Source: Paenibacillus sp. Soil766 (GTDB lineage Bacteria; Bacillota; Bacilli; Paenibacillales; NBRC-103111). Taken from it: a stretch of DNA of 64,000 bases. Under the pieces are notes generated by a model, which saw only the letters and a list, made by a program, of their open reading frames with translations, did no database searches and had not been told where the DNA came from. Positions within the stretch are counted from its first letter, which is position 1. Each line of letters begins with the position of its first letter. Location: positions 68,832 to 132,831 of the forward strand of contig NZ_LMSJ01000034.1 in NCBI RefSeq assembly GCF_001428105.1. Direction: 5' to 3'. Of the stretch, positions 45,174 through 53,432 are shown piece by piece. Both the position numbers and the translations under genes were made by a program.

Positions 45174-45946
45174 CCCTCACCTAAACGCCATATCTCTTCG
45201 TCTATCTCCAGCGACTGTTGGTAAGCCTCCAGTTTCTTTAGGAATAGCTGATCCCTAATGCTCGCTTGGATCGTCTCATCCAGTTGTGATGGATACAAGT
45301 CATCCACAAGAATAAGGTGGTACTTCCCTTTACGTTCAAAGGGACCAATTAATGAACCAACAGTTGTGTTAAATACTTCAGCTGCCTTTTCTGGTTCTAG
45401 ATCTGCTCGGCCTATCAGGCCGATGTACCCGCCTGCTTTGGCAGTGGTCGTATCTATTGAAAATTGCCGTGCCAGAGTGTGAAAATCGGCGCCTTCCTCC
45501 AAGCGAAACAGGAGCTCCTGAGAAGCTCCATATTCGTCTGTAACAATCGTAGAAATTTCAGCTCGTTCGTATTCGTGAGCCGTTTCAAGAAAGTGCCGTG
45601 TGATATCATCATCGGAGATAAGATGCTGGGCCAATGCTTCTTTGAGCACCTGCGGCTTCAGGAACGCGACGAGGTCATTCAGTGTCATGTCCTGCAGATT
45701 GAGCCATTCATTCGTATCAGCGATTGTAAATAATTCATTCGCTCGCCGAAACCGGATTAGTGCTTCCTGAAGATCAGCGGAATTGGCAGTGATCCCTAAG
45801 GTGTCAGCCCAATATTCGATAGAAAGGTCGTCCCTGCAGCAGCTTATCGCCGCCCAAGCAGGATCAATCCGCAGTCTTTGAAGCAGCTGTTTCAAATTCA
45901 TCGTTTTTTGGTTGATTCGTACTGTAATAAGATCTGTTGTAATCAA
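45170..45946 (-). CDS. PpiC-type peptidyl-prolyl isomerase of the peptide cluster
   Basis: 258 residues with no signal peptide, thus cytosolic. The N-terminal half contains ALIRFRRANELFTIADTNEWL, a helical segment I associate with isomerases encoded next to C39 exporters. The C-terminal half is a parvulin domain: AEISTIVTDE, LEEGADFHTLARQFSIDTTTAKAGGYIGLIGRADL, and RKGKYHLILVDDL. It would act on prolyl bonds, and the candidate precursor has three prolines in its 17-residue core. The start is TTG at 45946 with a poor ribosome binding site; an internal ATG at 45901 lacks one altogether. Translationally coupled to the exporter gene. Confidence 0.85.
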   Translation of the reverse strand: MITTDLITVRINQKTMNLKQLLQRLRIDPAWAAISCCRDDLSIEYWADTLGITANSADLQEALIRFRRANELFTIADTNEWLNLQDMTLNDLVAFLKPQVLKEALAQHLISDDDITRHFLETAHEYERAEISTIVTDEYGASQELLFRLEEGADFHTLARQFSIDTTTAKAGGYIGLIGRADLEPEKAAEVFNTTVGSLIGPFERKGKYHLILVDDLYPSQLDETIQASIRDQLFLKKLEAYQQSLEIDEEIWRLGEG

Positions 45947-45981
45947 ATTTCCATTCCCCGCATTCGTTCATTCCTGTAAGT

Positions 45982-45987
45982 ATTCTA
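45982..45987 (-). promoter_or_regulatory. Putative -10 box for the PpiC/exporter operon
   Basis: Read on the minus strand, TGCTAGAAT is an extended -10 element 36 bases before the PpiC start. The 11-bp tandem repeats lie about 40-60 bases upstream of it, a normal distance for an activator. Confidence 0.4.
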
Positions 45988-46026
45988 GCATGCAGTGTCG
46001 TTTTTTTGCGATTGCTTTATTTTAAT

Positions 46027-46048
46027 AAACTTAAACAAAACTTAAACA
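46027..46048. promoter_or_regulatory. Two perfect 11-bp tandem repeats, likely response-regulator site
   Basis: AAACTTAAACA occurs twice head to tail without a gap. OmpR/PhoB-type regulators bind direct repeats with 11-bp spacing, and TTAAACA resembles the PhoP/PhoB half site. The repeats lie between the precursor gene and the divergent PpiC/exporter operon, and the cluster encodes an OmpR-type regulator. Confidence 0.65.
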
Positions 46049-46091
46049 AGCTGTTATAGGCTTGATGCATGATGAAAAGGAGGAATTGCAT

Positions 46092-46250
46092 ATGGCTGAA
46101 AACAATGAGAAGCAGTTGAACGAAGCAAACATCGTAGAACTGACAGATTTATCACAGGAAATGTCCGAGCAGCAGTTGAAGGACGTAAAAGGTGGAGATT
46201 GGGTAGTCGGTACGAAGCCCAAAGTTGGTCCTAAGCCTACAAGAATATAA
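46092..46250 (+). CDS. GG-leader precursor peptide, putative secreted peptide
   Basis: 52 residues beginning MAENNEKQLNEAN. The leader ends LSQEMSEQQLKDVKGG, a clear double-glycine cleavage signal for C39 peptidases (cut after Gly 35). The predicted mature peptide is DWVVGTKPKVGPKPTRI: 17 residues, net positive, three Pro, two Gly, two Thr, no Cys or Ser. This rules out lanthionine, disulfide or thiazole crosslinks based on Cys. No modification enzyme is adjacent except the PpiC isomerase. The ATG at 46092 has AAAAGGAGG 8 bases upstream; the longer frame from 46062 starts before that site. A terminator follows at once, so it is a monocistronic unit. It could be a bacteriocin or a signalling peptide. 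Confidence 0.8.
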   Translation: MAENNEKQLNEANIVELTDLSQEMSEQQLKDVKGGDWVVGTKPKVGPKPTRI

Positions 46251-46255
46251 ACAGC

Positions 46256-46297
46256 AAAGAAACCCCTATCGTATCAGACGCTTGGGGTTTCTTTTTA
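46256..46297. terminator. Bidirectional terminator after the precursor gene
   Basis: AAAGAAACCCC and GGGGTTTCTTT form a perfect 11-bp stem around 17 bases, with T-runs for both directions. It separates the precursor gene from the convergent two-component operon. Confidence 0.85.
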
Positions 46298-46996
46298 TTA
46301 TAATGCGCCAAATTTATAGCCGAAACCGCGGATTGTCAAGATATAGGTAGGGTTCGCAGGATCCTTTTCGATTTTTTTTCGGAGATTGTGGATATGTACC
46401 ATAACGGTACGCTCGTGACTGTTCCCATTCAGGCTCCAAATTCGTTCATAGAGCTGACTAACGCTAAATACGAGCTTGGGATGTTCCAAGAGGTGCAGCA
46501 AAAGTTGAAGTTCTTTGGTCGCTAAGGAGGTAGGTTGGTTATTTACAAACACCTCTAGCCGTTTCTTGTGAATCTTGAGCCAGCTATCCTGCCAAACGTC
46601 GGCATTTCCGTCATTATTATTCTGCCTTCCCGAACGGTAACGGCGAAGACCTGCCTGTACACGCGCTACGAGCACTTCCGGCTCGAACGGTTTTGTTACA
46701 TAATCGTCTCCGCCTATGTCGAGTCCAGCTACAATATCTTGAGGCTCTTTTTTACTGGTGATAAAAATAATCGGAAGATCGGATTGACGACGAACCGTTT
46801 CCACAAGCTTAAGGCCATCCATACCGGGCAGCATAATGTCTGTAATCAGCAAATCGTAGGACGAACGTTGAAACAAGGTCAGGCCTTCTTCCGCATCCAA
46901 GGCGATGTCAATTCGGTATCCTTCCTGGCGCATGTAGATGGCGACAAGATCACAAATATCGGGATCGTCTTCAACTAGCAGAATGATTGTATCCAT
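46298..46996 (-). CDS. OmpR/PhoB-family response regulator
   Basis: 232 residues. The receiver domain has acidic pair VEDD at 8-11, phosphoacceptor Asp 53 (LLITDIMLPGMDG), and FITSKKEPQD and YVTKPFEPEV switch motifs. The C-terminal winged helix has LATKELQLLLHLLEHP and RTVMVHIHNLRKKIEKDP. The start at 46996 follows AAGGAGG; an upstream extension from 47101 is unsupported. It overlaps the kinase gene by 26 bases. The best candidate target is the tandem repeat at 46027-46048, because regulators of this type bind 11-bp direct repeats. Confidence 0.92.
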   Translation of the reverse strand: MDTIILLVEDDPDICDLVAIYMRQEGYRIDIALDAEEGLTLFQRSSYDLLITDIMLPGMDGLKLVETVRRQSDLPIIFITSKKEPQDIVAGLDIGGDDYVTKPFEPEVLVARVQAGLRRYRSGRQNNNDGNADVWQDSWLKIHKKRLEVFVNNQPTSLATKELQLLLHLLEHPKLVFSVSQLYERIWSLNGNSHERTVMVHIHNLRKKIEKDPANPTYILTIRGFGYKFGAL

Positions 46997-49118
46997 ATTC
47001 TCCTCCTTCAGCAAAATAGTTCGTATCGGCTCGATAATCTCTGATTTTGGCGGCAAGTATAATCGAGAAGTCGCTTCCCTCGCCAATTGTGCTGCGTACA
47101 TCGATCACCCCATGATGATGTGCGATAATTTCCGTGCAGATCGCTAGTCCTAGACCGCTTCCAGACCTCGACTGTCCATGTGCACGGTAATTTCGTTTAA
47201 AAATGTGAGGTAAATCGGACTCTGCTATGCCGATTCCATGATCGGTCACGTGGATGACGATGTAACCATCCTCCGAAGCTTCGTTGAATTGAAGTTCTGT
47301 CCATACTCGTATGTGGCCCTCCCCTGGGGTATATTTGATGGCGTTCGAAATCAGATTGGCAAATACACGCTCAAATCGAAAATGATCTAATACGACGATC
47401 AACTCCTTTGTAGGGGGGAGGAGTAAAGTCGGTTCTTCCCATATCAGTTCGATTCCTTGTGCGCTCGACTCGGCTGCGTATCTTTGACTTAATTGGCGAA
47501 GGAAAGGGAGGATCGGCACTTCAAACATTTGTAACTGAATTTCACCTGTTTGCAATTGGCTGAGTTCCACGACATTATCAATCAGCTTTTCTAGCATCAG
47601 ACTTCGCTCGTAGATACGGCCAGCATATTGCGGTGCGTCCGCTTCCGAAATCACGTTATTATTCATGGCTTTGGCAAAACCTTTAATGGCAGTAATCGGA
47701 GTTGACAAGTCATGGTAAACTTCCGAGAGCAGCGTGCTTCGCACATGCTCTATGCGGATGAGTTCCTGGTTACCCTGCTCCAGCTGTAAATTCAACGTTA
47801 GAAGAGTGGTGGTCCGCTCCTTGATTGTCTCCTCTTGCGAGGCAATAAGGCTATTTAATTCTGCCGCCAGACGCTCTGACTGATTGACCGCCCTTGTGAA
47901 ATGCAGCGATACATTCAGTAGTTGGGTTATCAGAAAAAACAGCAGCCCGAAAGAAACCGATCCGCCGAACGGCACAAAATCTGTATAGTACAAAATTTCG
48001 TGAATGACGGTGGCGAAAAAAACGAAAAAGCCGATCATATTTGCTCTGGATCCAATTCGATGGCGAATCGCAGCGCGAATATAGGTGTACATGACGTACA
48101 AGAATACGGGAAGCAAAAGCAAGATTACGTAAGGTACCATGAGCTGCGTATACCATTTGGCTGTCGTTACTATCACCAATGCCCCGAAGCCGGCTAAGGC
48201 GAACACAAATAAACGGAAGAGCCGTACATTTGCTTCTAGCGGGTACTGTTTATTCACAAATGCACCTATACTGAGAATGGTGACGATTTCCGATAGGTAC
48301 TCCAGCTTAACGCCCCATTCCCAGGACAAGGCAGGAAACAGAACATACGCGTAAGACGCTCCCAACAAAGATGACCTTGCACAGATCGCCAGACAGATGA
48401 GGCCAAACCACAATGCGGCATGTTCCTGTTTGCGTGAGAGATAGAGCATAACAGAGAATATTGCCATGACCAGCAAACAACCACTAACAACTCCCCAGAC
48501 CATGACTTGATTTCGGTGAAGCGAAGCTAACTCATCTGCTTCCCCTAGCTCGATGCTCTCCCAAATGCCCCCAGTCCGCTGCGAAAAATTGGAAACCTGT
48601 ATGACAATTTCGTTATTGCCTGATCGCGGTAAAAAGAAATACACCTTCGGATAGCTTCTTGGAACCATGCTCATGGTATCGGTGCCAACGGTACCGTTGC
48701 CGTTCATTAGCAAGCCATTGACCCACAATCGGTAAGCGGATGCTACATTATTGAAATATAGACCAAGGGGCTGAAGGGCGGCCTCGTCAGATAAAGTGAA
48801 TTTCATTCGATATGTTGCATATCCTTCATTCGATAATGCCTGTTCGTGAATCGCGTACGACTCCCACTGAGCAGGTATAGCAACAGTCGATGCCTCCCCT
48901 GGAGAGATAGAATCAAAATCGTCGGGATCGATGAGACGATTCCAATAAAACTCCCAAGGTCCGTCTAAAGAAATGACACCGTCTTTGTGAGGATGCCATT
49001 GCTGTAGATCCCTTTTCGATGATGCATCATTCGGTTCTATTACCGTCGTCCAAGCCATCTTTGGTGCGTAACTCCACATCAGCAGGCCGATTAGTAACCA
49101 AGCAGCAAATCTCATCAT
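46971..49118 (-). CDS. Sensor histidine kinase with 7TMR-DISM input domain
   Basis: About 715 residues. After a signal-like first helix, an extracytoplasmic jelly-roll domain (SLDGPWEFYWNRL, LYFNNVASAYRLWVNG) resembles the carbohydrate-binding 7TMR-DISM input module. Seven membrane helices follow, then a coiled coil, a HisKA domain with His 469 (SEVYHDLSTPITAIKGF) and an ATPase domain (NLISNAIKYT, DHGIGI, GSGLGLAI). It should sense an external ligand, possibly a sugar or the peptide itself, and phosphorylate the neighbouring regulator. The start is ATG at 49118 or 49115 behind GGGAG. Confidence 0.9.
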   Translation of the reverse strand: MMRFAAWLLIGLLMWSYAPKMAWTTVIEPNDASSKRDLQQWHPHKDGVISLDGPWEFYWNRLIDPDDFDSISPGEASTVAIPAQWESYAIHEQALSNEGYATYRMKFTLSDEAALQPLGLYFNNVASAYRLWVNGLLMNGNGTVGTDTMSMVPRSYPKVYFFLPRSGNNEIVIQVSNFSQRTGGIWESIELGEADELASLHRNQVMVWGVVSGCLLVMAIFSVMLYLSRKQEHAALWFGLICLAICARSSLLGASYAYVLFPALSWEWGVKLEYLSEIVTILSIGAFVNKQYPLEANVRLFRLFVFALAGFGALVIVTTAKWYTQLMVPYVILLLLPVFLYVMYTYIRAAIRHRIGSRANMIGFFVFFATVIHEILYYTDFVPFGGSVSFGLLFFLITQLLNVSLHFTRAVNQSERLAAELNSLIASQEETIKERTTTLLTLNLQLEQGNQELIRIEHVRSTLLSEVYHDLSTPITAIKGFAKAMNNNVISEADAPQYAGRIYERSLMLEKLIDNVVELSQLQTGEIQLQMFEVPILPFLRQLSQRYAAESSAQGIELIWEEPTLLLPPTKELIVVLDHFRFERVFANLISNAIKYTPGEGHIRVWTELQFNEASEDGYIVIHVTDHGIGIAESDLPHIFKRNYRAHGQSRSGSGLGLAICTEIIAHHHGVIDVRSTIGEGSDFSIILAAKIRDYRADTNYFAEGGEYGYNHSAS

Positions 49119-49310
49119 CCAACTCCCAACACCTGCATTTTGGACGATGCATACGCCCAAATTATTCTATTCAACTCTCCTAGGAGATAGGTCTTAAGTC
49201 ACAGCTGCTATCGCATTAAGAGTCTATAAAGTGTATTATCTGAAAAAAATTGTCGAATATCAAGAGGGAAATCGATATACTAATTAGAATACAAATGAAG
49301 GATATCCCAC
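49119..49310. other. Intergenic region upstream of the kinase gene
   Basis: No coding sequence is supported. A short CTCCTAGGAG palindrome lies near 49173. No clear promoter pair was found for either direction. Confidence 0.4.
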
Positions 49311-49658
49311 ATGACAAACCAAGCACAAGATAAACGAAATGACGATGAAGAAAGTAAATGTTATTTGAGCTTAGGAAACTATTACAGGAATGCGGGTATT
49401 CGCGATAAAGGAATTTATTATTATACGAAAAACTACGAATTGAGTCTGGGTAAAGAGAATATAGAACTGGAAAGCAGAACTTAACTATCCAATGGGACTT
49501 GGACGAGCGTTGTCCAAGATAAAACGGAGATAGATCGCAGTGAAGCTGAGGCTAAGCTCAACAACATGAATTTGAGTCATAAAACCGAACAGGCTGAAAA
49601 AGAAGCACAATTTATGCAAAAGAAAAATAAAGGGCTCGCGTCGGCTTTACCAAACTAA
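49311..49658 (+). pseudogene. TPR-protein remnant, frame broken
   Basis: An ATG at 49311 with AAGGAT upstream opens a 57-codon frame whose end (YLSLGNYYRNAG...YTKNYELSLG) looks like one TPR unit. It stops at TAA (49482-49484). The TPR pattern seems to continue in the +2 frame (NYPMGLGRALSKIKRR), suggesting a frameshift. The original frame after the stop stays open to 49658 with another charged segment (DRSEAEAKLNNMNLSHKTEQ). This pattern fits a decaying gene rather than a functional small protein, but a functional 57-residue peptide cannot be ruled out. Confidence 0.5.
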
Positions 49659-49876
49659 GTGCTACGCTTTCACCTGAGAAGCTTATTCAATTTCTGAATC
49701 GAATTTTCCTTAGCTTCGACCAGTTGATCATCCGTCATAACGTCGAGAAAATTAAGACCATCGAGGCTTTTGGAATAGCTGTGAGGGAGAATAAACGGAT
49801 GTTTGCGTGAATCATTTATATTTTGAGTGAAAGTGACATGTAAACAATGATCACATGATAAATTGAGGGGGCAATT

Positions 49877-50104
49877 ATGCATCCGGTTAGTCCAGATGAT
49901 CCAGCTGCAAGATATGCGATTTATAAGGTTTATGGCGGTGAGTGCTTTTATCTGAATCGCCCATTGGACAAAAATTTTTATAAAGAGCAATCACTTGAAA
50001 AAAACATAGATTTTCACTTGCGTCTCGTTGCAGAACGATCTGATGAAAACCTTGTTCATTTTAATCAAAATGATAACAAAGTAAGGATTATTTGGGATAT
50101 ATGA
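49877..50104 (+). CDS. Small HNH-like fragment, 75 residues
   Basis: The ATG at 49877 has TGAGGGGGC upstream. The first half, DDPAARYAIYKVYGGECFYLNRPLD, resembles the start of HNH endonucleases, where CFYCxxPL is usual. Here the second zinc-binding Cys is Leu and the HNH core is missing, so it is either a truncated, inactive remnant or an unrelated small protein. The remaining residues (NIDFHLRLVAERSDENLVHF) are not recognised. It sits among other eroded fragments. Confidence 0.45.
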   Translation: MHPVSPDDPAARYAIYKVYGGECFYLNRPLDKNFYKEQSLEKNIDFHLRLVAERSDENLVHFNQNDNKVRIIWDI

Positions 50105-50421
50105 CATTTTGAAAGTAACCCGGAACTTATTCGGAAGAATGGGTATTGGGATGCGATTACATCGCTATCTTTCTCGAATAGATATACATACTATTGTTAC
50201 TTATTTAGAACCTGTGAAGGAGAAGATAGAAATTCAAATGCTTTTTGATAGATGGGTTTCTGAGTAGCATATTACCACTTTTGTTTGGTTTTATGGAAGA
50301 GACTACCAACTTTACAAACAACGAAATATGTAACTCTTTATGTACACAAACATCCTTATCTAAAAAGGTGACTTTGGGAGAAATCGAAAAACTAACAGCT
50401 GAGAGGGTCTGTAAAACTCAT
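50105..50421. other. Region of unrecognised short open frames
   Basis: Several short frames are open here, such as one from 50152 with a protein-like composition (HTIVTYLEPVKEKIEIQMLF) and one from 50245. None has a convincing ribosome binding site or recognisable motif. Together with the two preceding remnants this looks like a graveyard of decayed genes. Confidence 0.4.
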
Positions 50422-50450
50422 AACCCATGTCCATCAGACATGGGTTTTTC
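50422..50450 (+). terminator. Rho-independent terminator upstream of yyaL
   Basis: AACCCATGTC and GACATGGGTT form a 10-bp stem around CATCA, followed by a T-rich tract. Confidence 0.85.
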
Positions 50451-50517
50451 TTTATGTTGTAAGGTATGTTAAGCTAAATATATCGATAAAAATACCCTGG
50501 AAAAGGAGGTGATGCCC

Positions 50518-52647
50518 TTGATAACTTCACACAAACCCAATAGATTAGCAAAGGAAAAGTCACCTTACTTGCTGCAACACGCACATAACCCAATCGACTG
50601 GTTCCCATGGTCAGAGGAAGCTTTTGAAAAAGCGAAGCAGGAGAATAAGCCTGTGTTCCTATCTATCGGGTATAGTACTTGTCATTGGTGCCACGTCATG
50701 GCACACGAATCGTTCGAAGACCAAATCATAGCTAATATGTTAAATAAAGATTTCATTTCTATTAAAGTAGATCGGGAAGAGCGCCCCGATATCGATCATA
50801 TCTACATGGCGGTGTGTCAGGCAATGACTGGACAAGGCGGCTGGCCGCTTACGGTGTTCCTCACACCTGAGAAGAAGCCATTTTTTGCAGGGACATATTT
50901 CCCGCGCAACCGCAAGTATAATCGAGCAGGTTTGGTTGAGATCATTGCTCAGCTTGCAGCAAAATGGAGGGAAGACCCTGAGCGAATACGCGAGCTTGGT
51001 GATCAAGTGACTGTTGAAACGACTCAAAGGTTGCTCGAGAATCAAACTGGCGGCACGTTGACAGCAGAAACACTAAATGAGGCATTTCGCTTATATACGT
51101 CCAATTTCGATCCCGAAAATGGTGGATTTGGTACGTTTCCGAAATTTCAGACCCCACATAATTTGTCATTCCTGCTCAAATATTATAAGAAAACGGGGAA
51201 TGAGCTGGCGTTAGAAATGGTTGAAAAAACGCTGGACACTATGCACCGTGGGGGCATTTATGATCACGTTGGGTTCGGATTCGCTAGATATTCTGTTGAT
51301 GCCGAGTGGTTAGTGCCTCATTTTGAGAAGATGTTGTATGATAACGCTCTTATGGTGATGACGTTTGTTGAGGCGTATCAGGTGACTGGGAAAGATCAAT
51401 ACGCCGAGGTTGCTGAGCAAATTATTACGTATGTTCTACGTGATATGACGGATGAAGGCGGCGCTTTCTATTCCGCGGAAGATGCCGATTCGGAAGGCGA
51501 GGAAGGTAAGTTCTATGTCTGGACGATGGACGAAGTTGAGGACGTGCTAGGCATTGACGAGGGAGATCTGTATAGCGAGATCTATGGTTTGACGGAGTCG
51601 GGGAATTATGAGGGGAAAAATATCCCGAATCTACTCGACACGACGCTGGCGTCTGTGGCAAAGCGGAAGCAAATCCCGCTGGATGAGCTGAAGCAGCGGT
51701 TGGAGGTTGCCCGCGTCAAGCTGTTCGCGCATCGCGAACAACGAATTCGTCCGGGCAAGGACGATAAAATTCTGACCGCGTGGAACGGTCTGATGATCGC
51801 TGCGCTCTCCAAGGCGGCACGTGCCTTGGACAAGCCGGAATACGCGTCTGCCGCGACGAAGGCCGCGAACTTCATTCTTCGCGAGCTGCGCCGCGAAGAC
51901 GGTCGCTTGCTCGCTCGCTATCGCGATGGCGAAGCGGCGTTCCTGGGCTACGTGGACGACTACGCGTTCCTCGTATGGGGACTAATCGAGCTGTACGAGA
52001 CCACGTTCGAGCTGCGCTTTCTACGTGAGGCGGTCCAGCTGAACGCAGAGATGCTTCGTCTCTTCGGAGACGAAGAGCGGGGAGGGCTCTTCTTCTACGG
52101 CAGCGATGCCGAGCAGCTGCTCACCCGTCCCAAAGAGATCTACGACGGCGCGATGCCGTCGGGGAATGGAGCAGCCGCGCTCAACATGCTGCGGCTGTCC
52201 AGGCTGACCTACGACGCGAAGCTGTCGCAGGCAGCGGAAGAACAGCTCCAGGCGTTCGCTGGTGCTGTCAGCAAGTACCCGCCGGGCCACGCGCTAACGC
52301 TGGCCGCACTTGATTTCGCTTATGGCGCAGCCAGCGAAATCGTGATCGCCGGCGACCCGGCGAAGCCCGAGACGCAGCACATGCTGCGCGTCGTGCAGCG
52401 GCAGTATCTGCCGAATGCGCTGCTGGTGCTTCATCCGCCTGGCGCGGCAGGCGAAGAGGTGCGCCAGCTGATTCCGCTAGTTCAAGATAAGCTCCCGCTT
52501 GGTGGCCGAGCTACAGCGTATGTCTGCGAGAACTTTGCCTGCCAAGCACCGACACAAGATGTGGAGGAGCTTGAAAATCTCTCTTGTCTCGAAAAGTTCT
52601 CTTCACTCAAAAATCTCCCCACAGAAAATCTCTTCTCCAATAACTGA
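50518..52647 (+). CDS. yyaL: YyaL-type thioredoxin-domain protein (DUF255)
   Basis: About 709 residues. An N-terminal thioredoxin-like domain with the [20 protein letters not shown] motif (CHWC redox pair at about residues 54-57) is fused to an alpha/alpha-barrel region resembling N-acylglucosamine epimerases ([46 protein letters not shown]). Homologues occur from bacteria to mammals (SPATA20), but the reaction is not established. The AAAGGAGG ribosome binding site at 50502-50509 makes TTG 50518 the likely start (8-base gap) rather than the overlapping GTG or ATG. The last third of the gene is visibly GC-richer than the first. Its stop codon overlaps a Fur-box-like palindrome. Confidence 0.9.
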   Translation: MITSHKPNRLAKEKSPYLLQHAHNPIDWFPWSEEAFEKAKQENKPVFLSIGYSTCHWCHVMAHESFEDQIIANMLNKDFISIKVDREERPDIDHIYMAVCQAMTGQGGWPLTVFLTPEKKPFFAGTYFPRNRKYNRAGLVEIIAQLAAKWREDPERIRELGDQVTVETTQRLLENQTGGTLTAETLNEAFRLYTSNFDPENGGFGTFPKFQTPHNLSFLLKYYKKTGNELALEMVEKTLDTMHRGGIYDHVGFGFARYSVDAEWLVPHFEKMLYDNALMVMTFVEAYQVTGKDQYAEVAEQIITYVLRDMTDEGGAFYSAEDADSEGEEGKFYVWTMDEVEDVLGIDEGDLYSEIYGLTESGNYEGKNIPNLLDTTLASVAKRKQIPLDELKQRLEVARVKLFAHREQRIRPGKDDKILTAWNGLMIAALSKAARALDKPEYASAATKAANFILRELRREDGRLLARYRDGEAAFLGYVDDYAFLVWGLIELYETTFELRFLREAVQLNAEMLRLFGDEERGGLFFYGSDAEQLLTRPKEIYDGAMPSGNGAAALNMLRLSRLTYDAKLSQAAEEQLQAFAGAVSKYPPGHALTLAALDFAYGAASEIVIAGDPAKPETQHMLRVVQRQYLPNALLVLHPPGAAGEEVRQLIPLVQDKLPLGGRATAYVCENFACQAPTQDVEELENLSCLEKFSSLKNLPTENLFSNN

Positions 52648-52659
52648 TAATAATTATCA
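52645..52659. promoter_or_regulatory. Perfect 7-1-7 Fur-box-like palindrome
   Basis: TGATAATAATTATCA matches the Bacillus Fur consensus (TGATAATnATTATCA) exactly and starts on the yyaL stop codon. A TACAAT -10-like element lies at 52668-52673, but the next plus-strand feature is a terminator, so its target is unclear. Confidence 0.5.
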
Positions 52660-52689
52660 TTATTGGTTACAATAGTAGTAGAAACATAA

Positions 52690-52713
52690 AAAAGAGGCCC
52701 GAAGGCCTCTTTT
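52690..52713. terminator. Bidirectional terminator between yyaL and the DUF1540 gene
   Basis: AAAAGAGGCC and GGCCTCTTTT form a perfect 10-bp stem around a CGAA tetraloop with U-tracts in both directions. Confidence 0.92.
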
Positions 52714-52754
52714 CAAGCTCTCTTTTCAAAATCTTGCGTCATCTCACCGATGAA

Positions 52755-52913
52755 CTAAACCTTGGATTCAAATGTTTTACAATCTGTTTCTTCCGAATTG
52801 CGCGCTTGATCACTACCGTGGTGGCTCACGATCGAAATCGAGCTAGCTTTGCATTTGTTTTCATTAGCCCAGTATTTGCAGGAATTTACTTCACACATTA
52901 CGTCTTTTGCCAT
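52755..52913 (-). CDS. DUF1540 family small cysteine-containing protein
   Basis: 52 residues: MAKDVMCEVNSCKYWANENK, then CKAS and a C-terminal EETDCKTFES. The four cysteines (7, 12, 21, 45) and the pattern C-x4-C-x8-C followed by a distant C are typical of DUF1540, a small, probably metal-binding family common in spore-forming Firmicutes. GGGGAGGTG lies 8-10 bases before the ATG. It is divergent from another small Cys-rich protein. Function is unknown. Confidence 0.85.
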   Translation of the reverse strand: MAKDVMCEVNSCKYWANENKCKASSISIVSHHGSDQARNSEETDCKTFESKV

Positions 52914-53057
52914 GTCTCTCTCACCTCCCCTACCTCATAGGGTGGGCGAAAGGGACCTCTTTTTATACATAGCGCTAAAAATAACTTGTGTACACGAAAA
53001 ACGGGAGTACGAATATACTTGAAGTAGCGCATCAACGAACTTCAAGGGGATGAAGAG

Positions 53058-53276
53058 ATGGCGGAGAAGAATGAGCAGCAAACCTGTGTCAGATGCAAAT
53101 ACGTTGCCGTGAAGGAAGATAGATACTGCATACGTTGCGGGGCGCCGCTCAAGAACAAATGCACCAAGGAGAAATCCCTTATGCACAAAGGGTGTTATAA
53201 AGTTAATAAGGCAGATGCCAAGTTCTGCGCGGATTGCGGTACGGAAACGACGTTCAGCCAGTTGGGTCTCATCTAA
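53058..53276 (+). CDS. Small double zinc-ribbon protein
   Basis: 72 residues with CxxC pairs at 10/13, 24/27 and 57/60 and single cysteines at 35 and 46. The first four form a zinc ribbon (CVRCKYV...YCIRCGAPL) and the last pair with 35 and 46 could form a second (FCADCGTET). Zinc ribbons like these bind nucleic acids or protein partners. AAGGGGATGAAGAG precedes the ATG, and a terminator follows. No specific role can be inferred. Confidence 0.8.
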   Translation: MAEKNEQQTCVRCKYVAVKEDRYCIRCGAPLKNKCTKEKSLMHKGCYKVNKADAKFCADCGTETTFSQLGLI

Positions 53277-53298
53277 ACAGAGTAGGGGCTTATTCAAT

Positions 53299-53343
53299 AA
53301 AAAACCTGAGACAAGGACGAAGTCCTCAACTCAGGTTTTTTTA
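53299..53343. terminator. Bidirectional terminator after the zinc-ribbon gene
   Basis: AAAAAACCTGAG and CTCAGGTTTTTT form the outer stem and GGAC/GTCC an inner stem, with A and T runs outside. Confidence 0.9.
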
Positions 53344-53350
53344 TTTACTC

Positions 53351-53395
53351 ACCGAGCAGTTTTTATCTTCTCACCAAACAGTTTTTTATCTTCTC
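53351..53395. repeat. Short tandem repeat, two 22-23 bp units
   Basis: ACCGAGCAGTTTTTATCTTCTC-like units occur twice in a row (53351-53372 and 53373-53395) with a few differences, with partial copies at either end. They lie between a terminator and the end of the GH18 gene. No function is evident. Confidence 0.6.
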
Positions 53396-53432
53396 ACTAA
53401 TTTGGCTTTTCTCGCTCAATTTGTCTGCGTAT

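Noticed and set aside
49670-49990. Minus-strand frame of 106 codons
   Set aside because: The C-terminal part looks protein-like, but there is no start with a ribosome binding site and it overlaps the HNH-like fragment. It may be another remnant.
50245-50472. Plus-strand frame of 75 codons
   Set aside because: It runs through the terminator hairpin at 50422-50450 and has no ribosome binding site or motif.
51425-52290. Antisense and alternative frames inside yyaL
   Set aside because: They arise from GC-rich codon use in the third part of yyaL.
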